Below, in pieces: positions 48,228-56,700 of a stretch of 64,000 nucleotides of DNA. Positions within the stretch are counted from its first letter, which is position 1. Each line of letters begins with the position of its first letter. Source of the DNA: Wolbachia endosymbiont (group A) of Anomoia purmunda (GTDB lineage Bacteria; Pseudomonadota; Alphaproteobacteria; Rickettsiales; Anaplasmataceae); contig NZ_OX366362.1 of NCBI RefSeq assembly GCF_947251545.1, positions 1,116,001 through 1,180,000 of the forward strand, given 5' to 3'. The notes beneath the pieces are model-generated. The model searched no databases. It saw nothing but the letters and a program-made list of their open reading frames with translations, and had not been told where the DNA came from. Both the position numbers and the translations under genes were made by a program.

Positions 48228-49014
48228 GATATTATTAGTTTTAGCTTTACTTGTAAGTGGCAATTTAAACGCATCCATTAATTATAATGAGCCTATTTCT
48301 ATAGATAGTAGAATAAAGACTTTTGTGTATAGCCCTAATGAAGTATTTACGGTGGTTTTTAGTCAGGGTTACTATTCTTATATTGAATTTGCGGAAGGAG
48401 AAAAAGTTAAAAATATCGCTGTTGGTGATGCATCAAGTTGGAAAATTAATCCTTATGACAATAAATTGCTTATCATGCCATTTGAAGTTAGTAGTCGCAC
48501 TAACATGATTATTACGACAACTAAAAAAAGAAATTACATTTTTGATTTAATCTCAAGGCCAAACTACGATAAATACCCGGATACTGATGCTAAGAAAGTA
48601 GATCACGATTATTCTGCTGAAAAGGATATATCTTACGTAGTACGTTTTTATTATCCTCAAGAAGAAGGTGAATTTGATGTTGATTTAGATGAGGTTTCTT
48701 TACCTACTCAAATGCAATATACTGCAGACAAGCTAGAAAAAATAATACAAGAAAATGATACGAAGTACAATTATACATATATTGATGAAGGTGGTAATGC
48801 GGATATAGTTCCGATTGAGTTATTTGATGATGGTTATTTAACCTATTTAAAATTTAGAAATAATAATAAAATACCTCAGGTTTTTGTAGAAGGGGAGGAT
48901 AAACCTTGTAAAAGGCTGTTATTTGATGATTATGTTATAATAAAAGGAGTACATAAAAAGCTATTTATGCGTTATGAAGATGGTGAAGTTGAAATTATAA
49001 ATAGGTCACTTTAG
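48211..49014 (+). CDS. virB9: Type IV secretion protein VirB9
   Basis: 267 codons. Signal peptide MMNMYRILLVLALLVSGNLNA, with possible starts at 48211, 48214 or 48220. The N-terminal domain has the VirB9/CagX pattern (FTVVFSQGYYSYIEFAEGEKVKNIAVGD, KRNYIFDLISR). The C-terminal domain includes LKFRNNNKIPQVFVEG, which contacts VirB7-like and VirB10 partners at the outer membrane. Part of the core complex. Confidence 0.94.
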   Translation: MMNMYRILLVLALLVSGNLNASINYNEPISIDSRIKTFVYSPNEVFTVVFSQGYYSYIEFAEGEKVKNIAVGDASSWKINPYDNKLLIMPFEVSSRTNMIITTTKKRNYIFDLISRPNYDKYPDTDAKKVDHDYSAEKDISYVVRFYYPQEEGEFDVDLDEVSLPTQMQYTADKLEKIIQENDTKYNYTYIDEGGNADIVPIELFDDGYLTYLKFRNNNKIPQVFVEGEDKPCKRLLFDDYVIIKGVHKKLFMRYEDGEVEIINRSL

Positions 49015-49030
49015 CTGTGGTACACGCAAT

Positions 49031-50476
49031 ATGAATAAAGAAAGGCGTAACAATTCAGAAGATGAATCAGAAATAGAGAATAAGGTAGTAACAGTTGGCT
49101 CTAATCAAGGTCATAGGGCATTGATGGTCATTATTTTAGTGCTTCTGGCTGGTGGAGTGTATTATCTCTATTTTAGTCCTTCTCCTAAAGAGGGTTTAGA
49201 AGTTATTAAAAAAGAGGAAACAAAGCAAAACGTTCAAGAATTGAAAGGAAAGTTGGAACAAGTTCCAGATAATGTAATGGTTCCTGAAAGAATAATAACT
49301 GATCCCTTACCACCCTTACCTCCTCTTCCTACACCACCAATCATACCAGAAATAAAACAAATTAGAAAAGAAGAAGAGAAACCAAAAGAAACTCCTGTGT
49401 CAAATATACCTACTTTGCCAAAGCAAAATTTTCCTTCTAGTAATGTTATGGCCAATTTACCTACCTCGTTTCCTACAATAGGGGGGGGAGGTTATCCTAG
49501 AGACAGACGTAGTGCACAAATGTTAACAATTTCAGGTGGTAGTGGAGAGAACAAAGCTGCTGATGCTATTTTATCCGACACTTCAGCACAATCGAGCAAA
49601 GCTACCAGAGTAGGAAAGCTTGGTTTAATGATTACTCAAGGTAAAATTATTGATGCTGTTCTTGAAACTGCAATAAACTCTGATCTGCAAGGAATGCTGC
49701 GTGCTATGGTGAGTAGAGATGTTTATGCAGAAACTGGTGATACAGTTTTAATACCTAAAGGCTCAAGATTGATAGGCAGTTATTCATTTGACTCGAATGT
49801 TGCTAAATCTCGTGTAAATATAAACTGGAATAGAGTGATTCTGCCACATGGAATAGATATTGCAATCTCATCACTTAGTACTGACGAACTTGGTAGAGCA
49901 GGAATAGCAGGAATAGTTGATAACAAAATAGTAAGTGCGTTATTCTCTTCAGTGACACTTGCTGGTGTTTCGATTGGTTCTGCTGTTATAGGGCAAAAGG
50001 CTTCTAATCTTGTTGATACGCTAACTGTCAAAGATGCAGTAAAGTCTATCACTGCAACCGAAATAGATTTTTCTGCACTCAAAGATGTTATTGGTGAAGC
50101 AGCAAAGGGTATATCTAGTGACAAATGGAAATTAGGCCTTGGGGCTATCGGAAGAATTCGGAGTGCCAAAAGCAGACAAGAGTTACTAAAAATAATGAAA
50201 GAGGAAATAGCAAAAGCACTAGGACTTAAAGAAGATGAGATAAATATAAGCCTGGAAAATGTAAATCAACTGTTAGAACAAATTCAAAGAGGAAGCAAGT
50301 CTGTTTATGATGAAGCAATCGGGAAATCAATCGAGGATTTTTCTAAAGACATGCGAGATATAGTAGGCAGATATACAGATAAAAAACCAACTATTTATGT
50401 TGATCAAGGCACTGCATTGAAAGTATTTGTTAACCAAGATATAGTATTTCCTTCACAGGCAATATTAAATCAATGA
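49031..50476 (+). CDS. virB10: Type IV secretion protein VirB10
   Basis: 481 residues. A cytoplasmic N-terminus, TM helix (ALMVIILVLLAGGVYYLYF, residues about 29-47), then a long proline-rich stretch (PLPPLPPLPTPPIIP near residue 92) and the TrbI/VirB10 beta-barrel domain (LTISGGSGENKAADAIL, GDTVLIPKGSRLIGSYSFDSN, NWNRVILPHGIDI, QDIVFPS at the end). It spans both membranes and gates the channel. The gene ends one base before virB11. Confidence 0.95.
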   Translation: MNKERRNNSEDESEIENKVVTVGSNQGHRALMVIILVLLAGGVYYLYFSPSPKEGLEVIKKEETKQNVQELKGKLEQVPDNVMVPERIITDPLPPLPPLPTPPIIPEIKQIRKEEEKPKETPVSNIPTLPKQNFPSSNVMANLPTSFPTIGGGGYPRDRRSAQMLTISGGSGENKAADAILSDTSAQSSKATRVGKLGLMITQGKIIDAVLETAINSDLQGMLRAMVSRDVYAETGDTVLIPKGSRLIGSYSFDSNVAKSRVNINWNRVILPHGIDIAISSLSTDELGRAGIAGIVDNKIVSALFSSVTLAGVSIGSAVIGQKASNLVDTLTVKDAVKSITATEIDFSALKDVIGEAAKGISSDKWKLGLGAIGRIRSAKSRQELLKIMKEEIAKALGLKEDEINISLENVNQLLEQIQRGSKSVYDEAIGKSIEDFSKDMRDIVGRYTDKKPTIYVDQGTALKVFVNQDIVFPSQAILNQ

Positions 50477-50477
50477 A

Positions 50478-51470
50478 ATGAACTATGCTGCACTTGATAC
50501 ATATTTGGAGCCATTACAAGGCATATTTCAAGAAGAAGGCGTAAATGAAATATCAATAAATAAGCCAAAGGAAGTATGGATTGAAAATCGCGGTGAAATA
50601 AGGTGTGAAAAATTAGAAGTATTCGATCTTAACCATTTGAAATCTCTTGGCAGACTGATTGCTCAAGCTACAGAACAAAAACTTAGCGAAGAAGCACCTT
50701 TACTTTCGGCAACATTACCAAATGGTTATCGTATACAGATAGTATTTCCGCCAGCATGTGAACCTGATAAAGTAGTCATGTCGATTCGTAAGCCTTCTAG
50801 CATGCAGTTAGCACTCGATGATTACGAAAAAATGGGGGCTTTTTCTGAAACTGTTACAGAAGCAACTGATAATCCAGTTGACCGTCATTTGGATTTACTG
50901 TTAAGGCAAAAAAAAATAAAAGAGTTTTTAGAATACGCTGTAATAAGTAAGAAAAATATTATAATTAGTGGTGGAACTTCCACTGGTAAGACTACTTTTA
51001 CTAATGCTACTTTGCGTGCTATTCCAGCTGAGGAAAGAATTATTACTGTTGAGGATGCAAGGGAAATCGTTTTGAACGATCATCCCAATAAAGTCCATCT
51101 AATTGCCTCTAAAGGAGGGCAGGGCAGAGCAAAAGTAACCACTCAAGATTTGATAGAATCGTGCTTACGTTTAAGACCAGACAGAATAATAGTTGGTGAG
51201 CTCCGTGGAGCGGAAGCTTTTAGTTTTCTTAGGGCGATAAATACTGGTCACCCTGGATCAATATCAACCCTTCATGCGGATAGTCCAACAATGGCCCTTG
51301 AGCAAATAAAATTGATGGTTATGCAGGCAAATCTTGGCATTCCTCCAGACCAAATTATACCATACATTAGAAATGTGATTGATATTGTTATTCAGCTAAA
51401 AAGAACCGGTGGGGGCAAAAGAAGCATTTCTGAGATATTATTTACTAGATCTGCGAGCGAAAATGCTTAA
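50478..51470 (+). CDS. virB11: Type IV secretion ATPase VirB11
   Basis: 330 residues. An N-terminal domain (LEPLQGIFQEEGVNEISINKP), then the secretion ATPase core with Walker A GGTSTGKTT, the Asp box (ITVEDAREIVL), Walker B (DRIIVGELRGAEAFSFLRAINTGHPGSISTLHAD) and the His box. It forms a hexamer on the cytoplasmic side that powers assembly and substrate handling. Start lies one base after the virB10 stop. Confidence 0.96.
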   Translation: MNYAALDTYLEPLQGIFQEEGVNEISINKPKEVWIENRGEIRCEKLEVFDLNHLKSLGRLIAQATEQKLSEEAPLLSATLPNGYRIQIVFPPACEPDKVVMSIRKPSSMQLALDDYEKMGAFSETVTEATDNPVDRHLDLLLRQKKIKEFLEYAVISKKNIIISGGTSTGKTTFTNATLRAIPAEERIITVEDAREIVLNDHPNKVHLIASKGGQGRAKVTTQDLIESCLRLRPDRIIVGELRGAEAFSFLRAINTGHPGSISTLHADSPTMALEQIKLMVMQANLGIPPDQIIPYIRNVIDIVIQLKRTGGGKRSISEILFTRSASENA

Positions 51471-51500
51471 ATTTATACATAAGTTAAGGAAGAGTAGTTT

Positions 51501-53516
51501 ATGAGTAATGGGAATCACCTACGTAATATTCTCATAGGAGGTGTAGTAGCTTTTAGCGTACTTGAGTTTTGCTTCTATCTATCTGGTATATTGTTTGTTC
51601 TGTTTGCTGATGGTCCGGATGCTGTGGATTTTAAGGCAATTAATCCTAGTTTGACGCCTTTCCCTCAAGCTCTTTGGCCAACGATTTTTGATCATATACA
51701 ATATTGTTGGCATCATCCAGAGTTATATAGCCTTGAGCTCAAAATCACATTAATTATATCTTTTGCACTGCCTATCATTGTTTTAATGATTATTTTGTGG
51801 AATTTAAGAGAAAGGATAATTGAGTGGCGACCATTTAAAAAGAAAGAATCACTTCATGGAGATTCGCAGTGGGCATCAGAGAAAGACATACGAAAAGCAG
51901 GATTAAGAAGCAAAAAGGGATTATTGCTTGGTAAAGATAAAAGAGGATACTTCATTTCTGATGGGTTTCAGCATGCATTGTTATTTGCACCTACAGGTTC
52001 TGGTAAGGGTGTTGGCTTTGTAATTCCTAATTTATTATTTTGGACTGACTCGGTAATTGTACACGACATAAAATTAGAAAACTATGAAATAACAAGTGGT
52101 TGGCGAGAACGACAAGGACAAAAAGTATACGTATGGAATCCAGCGCAGCCAGATGGAATAAGTCACTGTTACAATCCATTACAATGGATTAGTGAAAAAC
52201 CTGGGCAGATGGTTGACGATGTGCAGAAAATAGCTAACCTAATCATGCCTGAACAAGACTTTTGGCAAAATGAAGCAAGAAGCTTATTTGTTGGAGTGGT
52301 ATTATACTTACTTGCTGCACCAGAGAAAGTTAAATCTTTTGGTGAAGTTGTGCGTACGATGCGTAGTGATGACGTGGTTTATAATCTTGCTGTTGCTCTT
52401 GATACAATGGGTAAAATACTACACCCTGTAGCATATATGAATATTGCAGCTTTTTTACAAAAAGCTGATAAAGAAAGGTCAGGTGTTGTATCAACCATGA
52501 ACTCATCACTTGAATTGTGGGCAAACCCATTGATTGATACTGCAACTGCGTCAAGTGATTTTAATATTTTAGATTTTAAAAAGAAGAAAATTACAGTTTA
52601 TGTTGGTTTAACTCCTGACAACTTGACTAGGCTCAGGCCTTTAATGCAGGTTTTTTACCAACAGGCAACTGAGTTTTTATGTAGAAAATTGCCATCCGAT
52701 GATGAGCCTTATGGTGTATTGTTTTTAATGGATGAGTTTCCTACACTTGGAAAAATGGAGCAATTTCAAACAGGTATTGCATATTTTCGTGGTTATCGAG
52801 TTAGGTTATTCTTAATTGTTCAAGATACTGAGCAGCTCAAAGGAATATACGAAGAAGCAGGGATGAACTCCTTTTTGTCAAACTCGACTTACAGAATAAC
52901 TTTTGCAGCCAATAATATTGAAACAGCTAATTTAATATCGCAACTTATAGGAAACAAAACTGTACAACAAGAATCGTTGAATAAGCCTAAATTTTTAGAT
53001 TTAAATCCTGCTTCAAGGTCATTACATATCTCTGAAATACAGAGAGCATTGCTATTGCCTCAAGAAGTTATTATGTTGCCACGTGACGATCAGATAATTT
53101 TAATAGAGTCGACTTACCCAATTAAATCAAAGAAAATTTTGTACTACAGTGATACCACCTTCACAAAAAGGCTGCTCAAACAAACTCGTGTGCCTACACA
53201 AGAACCATATGACCCAAACAAAGTTCTTTCTGCCGCTGCGAGCAAAGAGAAGGTTAATAACGAGGGGAATAATGCTCTTGAGGGACCTAATTCAGTTGAT
53301 TATCCTGCTGAAACTAAAACAGAAGATGCAGTATATGATGAATCAGATGAATTTGCAGACGAAGATATTGATGATGAAGATATTGACGATAAGTTTGAAG
53401 ATGATGATGACGAGGAAGAGGAGGATAGGAGTGATGATGGGTTTGACGACGAAGAAGAGGAGGATGAATTTGAAGATGAGGATATTGACGATAAATTAAA
53501 AAATGACGAGAAGTAA
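51501..53516 (+). CDS. virD4: Type IV coupling protein VirD4
   Basis: 671 residues. Two N-terminal TM helices (residues about 10-35 and 75-97), Walker A (APTGSGKGVGFVIPN), VHDIKLENYEIT, Walker B (LFLMDEFPTLGKMEQF) and the QLI motif follow. The last 55 residues are almost entirely Asp and Glu, an unusual acidic tail that may bind basic substrates or chaperones. It delivers effectors such as ankyrin proteins to the channel. In other Wolbachia wspB follows virD4; here IS110 copy 3 does. Confidence 0.95.
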   Translation: MSNGNHLRNILIGGVVAFSVLEFCFYLSGILFVLFADGPDAVDFKAINPSLTPFPQALWPTIFDHIQYCWHHPELYSLELKITLIISFALPIIVLMIILWNLRERIIEWRPFKKKESLHGDSQWASEKDIRKAGLRSKKGLLLGKDKRGYFISDGFQHALLFAPTGSGKGVGFVIPNLLFWTDSVIVHDIKLENYEITSGWRERQGQKVYVWNPAQPDGISHCYNPLQWISEKPGQMVDDVQKIANLIMPEQDFWQNEARSLFVGVVLYLLAAPEKVKSFGEVVRTMRSDDVVYNLAVALDTMGKILHPVAYMNIAAFLQKADKERSGVVSTMNSSLELWANPLIDTATASSDFNILDFKKKKITVYVGLTPDNLTRLRPLMQVFYQQATEFLCRKLPSDDEPYGVLFLMDEFPTLGKMEQFQTGIAYFRGYRVRLFLIVQDTEQLKGIYEEAGMNSFLSNSTYRITFAANNIETANLISQLIGNKTVQQESLNKPKFLDLNPASRSLHISEIQRALLLPQEVIMLPRDDQIILIESTYPIKSKKILYYSDTTFTKRLLKQTRVPTQEPYDPNKVLSAAASKEKVNNEGNNALEGPNSVDYPAETKTEDAVYDESDEFADEDIDDEDIDDKFEDDDDEEEEDRSDDGFDDEEEEDEFEDEDIDDKLKNDEK

Positions 53517-53688
53517 GGTTAACTTTGCCTATTTTTAGCTTGGAAAAGTGCAAGTTATGCAAATAATTAGGTTTTTCATATTAAGCCATTTTTAATTAAT
53601 TAGTATTAGATTAGCTATTTTAACTAGGGAAGATGGTATGAATAAGTATTGCTTGGTTGGAAGCAAGAGAAGATAATAACTTCTCAGA

Positions 53689-53869
53689 GTGGATAGGTGG
53701 CAGGTTGGATGTTTTTCTGAAGCACTTTCTGCCCAGGGAGTAGAAAGAAGACTTCGTGGGGGAGATTAACTGCCCCTGCCACCGAAAATCATCGTGAGGC
53801 TCACAAAATGTGATGACCTCGTATAGGAGTTTGGAACAACCGGCAATATTCTACTCTGATATATTGAAA
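53689..53869 (+). ncRNA. Predicted IS110 bridge RNA (copy 3)
   Basis: Same leader as copy 2: a nine-base perfect stem enclosing about 70 bases, then a second hairpin, ending shortly before the transposase ribosome site. Inferred. Confidence 0.48.
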
Positions 53870-53890
53870 TATGCAATTGGAGGAAAAAAT

Positions 53891-54910
53891 ATGCGTCACA
53901 TTGGAGTTGATTTACATACCAATAGTTTTACTGCTTGTTACTTACAAGAAGGGAAACCTGAGCATATTCAAACGTTTCGCTTAAAAGACTTGGATAATTT
54001 CACCAAAGATCTTCAAGAAACATATGAAGTAGCCATAGAAGCAACAGGTAACAGCTGTTTCTTTTATGATGCAGTTTCACCTTACGTTAAACGCATAGTA
54101 ATAATTGCTCCTGGACAGTTTGAAGTTGTTCGTCGCTCTGTGAACAAAACAGATAAGCATGATGCGCGAGCTATTGCTTTCTTTCTAAGCAAAGATATGT
54201 TGCCTGAGGCAAGGTGCAAAAACAAACAATGCCAGCAGTTAGCTTCTCTTCTTCAAACGAGAGATCAGTTAGTAAAGTCACGGGTATCTTTAATCAATAA
54301 AGTTCATGGTCTTTTTAATTATCATGGAATAAAAATTAAAAAAGAAGTACTTACAACTAAAGTAGGATTTGAGCGTGCTACTCAAAAGCATAATTGGGAG
54401 CCTTTAGAAAAAGTTGAAATTGAAGTGATTAGCTATCATTTAGAAGCTATCCGAGAAAGCCTTAAAAAACTTGAAAAGGAAATTATAGCTTTTGCTAAAC
54501 AACTTCCTGGGTTCAGCAATCTTATCAGCATAAAGGGAATTGGTCCAATTTCTGCAGCTGTCTTTATTGCAACAATTGGAGACATTAATGATTTCCGTAG
54601 ACCTGAGAAACTTACTGCATATTTTGGAGTTGTACCAAGAGTTTCTCAATCTAATCAGCAATGTACAATTGGAAGAATTACCAAACGAGGGTCAAAAATA
54701 GCGCGTACTTCTTTAGTTCAATGTACTTGGATTGCTGTACGTTACAGTCCTTACTTGAAAAGTTTTTATGAACATATAAAAAAGAAGCGTGGTTCTGCTA
54801 AAGCTATAACTGCTACTGCTAGGAAATTTCTTATAACTATTTTCTATACTCTTAAAAATGACTGGGTTTTTAAAGATTTCACAAAATTTGAAATTTCTAC
54901 TGGACAATAA
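53891..54910 (+). CDS. IS110-family DEDD transposase (copy 3)
   Basis: 339 residues from ATG 53891 behind GGAGG, identical in protein sequence to the other two copies. DEDD residues present; intact. Confidence 0.92.
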   Translation: MRHIGVDLHTNSFTACYLQEGKPEHIQTFRLKDLDNFTKDLQETYEVAIEATGNSCFFYDAVSPYVKRIVIIAPGQFEVVRRSVNKTDKHDARAIAFFLSKDMLPEARCKNKQCQQLASLLQTRDQLVKSRVSLINKVHGLFNYHGIKIKKEVLTTKVGFERATQKHNWEPLEKVEIEVISYHLEAIRESLKKLEKEIIAFAKQLPGFSNLISIKGIGPISAAVFIATIGDINDFRRPEKLTAYFGVVPRVSQSNQQCTIGRITKRGSKIARTSLVQCTWIAVRYSPYLKSFYEHIKKKRGSAKAITATARKFLITIFYTLKNDWVFKDFTKFEISTGQ

Positions 54911-54916
54911 TCATAG

Positions 54917-55182
54917 GAGATAAGCATATACGTATGATCAAAAAGCCAGTACATGGGACAGTAAAGATTTATTTAAATGGTAAAGAAGAGAGTGAATATT
55001 CAGTAAATTATTCAACGGGAGAAATAACATTTATGAAGCCACCAGTAAAAGATGCGATAATCACTGCGAGCTTCGAATTTGATGTGCCCGTACGCTTTGA
55101 TACAGATTACTTAAACGCTTCTATTGATGACTATGGAAGCAATAGCTGGAATAATATCCCCTTGGTGGAAGTGAAATTTTAG
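54917..55182 (+). pseudogene. DUF2460 (TIGR02217) tail protein, C-terminal half
   Basis: The frame is open from the IS110 end: GDKHIR, then MIKKPVHGTVKIYLNGKEES, YSVNYSTGEITF and a FEFDVPVRFDTDYL motif typical of DUF2460 C-termini. ATG at 54934 would give 82 residues but has no native ribosome site. Its N-terminal half is at 30490-30817. Joining the two at the IS insertion point restores the reading frame (VSG then DKHIR). On its own it is a fragment. Confidence 0.78.
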
Positions 55183-55466
55183 TTATAGGCAAGCATAGAT
55201 CCACATCATAGTAGGGCTACTAGTTACCATCAATTGAAAAAATTAAGCACCACTGAGGCTCTATATTTAAATGAGCCTTAGTATATGTATCTGTTCAGCA
55301 GAGTGGCAAAATAAGGTAGACGAGAAAAGACAACTATAGGAACAAATGGGTGTCATGCCAGTGCGTGACACTGGCATCCAGTCCTTTTGCACAGTTCCAT
55401 CAAAAACGTTGTAAAGGATTAACCGCTTTCGTGTTTACCAACTTAGTGCCCAATCTGGATCCCAGT
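55183..55466. other. Repeat-bearing intergenic region
   Basis: No gene. It has a small palindrome (ATGCCAGTG/CACTGGCAT, 55355-55377) of the same family as the 32416 repeat, and ends with a half-repeat (CTGGATCCCAGT) at the IS5 element's edge. Confidence 0.5.
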
Positions 55467-56386
55467 GGGCTTTGTTGCATAGCAACCGAAAAAATCTGGC
55501 AGTTACTGACAAAATTCATTATAAAATAGCCATTTAACCGACAAAGGAAAAATATGCCAGTCAAAATGAAAGTCAGTAACCATAGCGAATATAACAAATT
55601 TCTCCAAGAAAGAGGAAGCATTTTTTGTTATATCAATGACGCCATAGAAAATTGGTACGAGAATTGTCCAAAAATGCAGGGCGGCAACTATATTTATAGT
55701 GATAAAGTTGTAATTTTGGTGCATATAATCACCAGTCTCTTTAGAATTGGCTTAAGACAAACGGTGGGATTTATAAAAGGATATTTGCAACAAATAGGAA
55801 GAAGTTTGCAAGTTATCAGCTATTCCCAGGCTTCAAGAAGGTTTAAGAAACTTAATATTAAGATAAATGATTGCAGAAAATAATATGGAAGATATCGAAA
55901 TTGCTATAGACAGTACAGGAATTAGTATATACAACAACACACAGCAAGGAAAATAGCACTGACAGAAAATATCGTGGCTATGAGCAAACAAGAAAATTGC
56001 ACGTAATGTTGAATATAAACAGCAAAAAAGCCATAGCTGTAAAATACAGTAACGGTCTGATCACTATGGAGCTTGTGATTTGCTAAAAGAAGTTCATGCC
56101 ATAAAAGCACTATATGCAGATAGAGCATATGATTACATGGTGAAGATGGCATGAAAGAATGGAAAAAAGAAGTAAATTATGGCTTATGTTGAAGGGTTTT
56201 TCTCAAGATTAAAGCAAATATTTGGATTTAGTTTTAGGAATAAATCTGAGATAAATCGAGAAAAAGAACTGTTAATCAAATGCTATTTGCTCAATAAATT
56301 CACTGATATTGGTATGGCTAAATTTGAGATAGTTACATGAATTTACCATAAATCACCATCTCATAAAGTGCGATGCAACAAAGCCC
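55467..56386 (+). mobile_element. Decayed IS5-family element
   Basis: About 920 bp, with terminal inverted repeats GGGCTTTGTTGCAT (55467-55480) and ATGCAACAAAGCCC (56373-56386). The flanks are halves of a palindromic repeat (CCCAGT on the left, ACTGG on the right), so it inserted into that repeat. No clear target duplication. Its transposase is interrupted. Confidence 0.75.
55554..56340 (+). pseudogene. IS5-family transposase, multiply frameshifted
   Basis: Starts MPVKMKVSNHSEYNKFLQE and runs 109 codons to a stop in CRK. A change in an A run then breaks the frame; the next frame reads MEDIEIAIDSTGISIYNN, which carries the first catalytic Asp. Further breaks follow, then KENSTDRKYRGYEQ, ADRAYD (second Asp) and finally VEGFFSRLKQIFGF with the catalytic Glu region. 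Segments are also missing in the middle. The DDE order is recognisable but no functional enzyme is possible. Confidence 0.8.
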
Positions 56387-56620
56387 ACTGGAATCCAGCC
56401 TTTATTATGCAGCCACTTGGTTGAAATTAAGTCTTCTGGATCCAAGTAGTCAGGGCACTGGAATGACACCATTCTTTTTCCTGGATCCAAGTAGTCAGGG
56501 CACTGGGATGACACCTCCGTGCACTGCCGTCATAAAGGAACCAGTGTCAGCTACTTGGATGACAGCTAGCCTGACAACCGTCATCCCGCTGCTTGTTAGC
56601 GGGATCTAGAGATACCGTGA
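56387..56620. repeat. Palindromic repeats with a 34-bp tandem duplication
   Basis: Repeat units of the same CTGGATCC/GGGATGAC family. A 34-bp segment (TGGATCCAAGTAGTCAGGGC and on) occurs at about 56437 and again at about 56482. A palindromic end piece (CGGGATCTAGAGATACCGTG) finishes the block. No gene. Confidence 0.6.
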
Positions 56621-56700
56621 CGGTATGACGTAGGGAAACCTTTCTTGGGTTAGCCCTATAAAACTAATCAGCATCTTGTTTAGCACATATAAATTAAGTT

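Larger units (their letters stand above)
53627..54916 (+). mobile_element. IS110-family element, copy 3
   Basis: 1,290 bp, aligned end to end with copy 2. Left flank is the 110 bp behind virD4. Right flank is the C-terminal half of the DUF2460 gene. Together with copy 2 it frames the 21.5 kb core block as direct repeats. Confidence 0.9.

Noticed and set aside
53149..53562. Open frames over the acidic end of virD4 on both strands
   Set aside because: They arise from the GAT/GAA repeat DNA, which is open in several registers.
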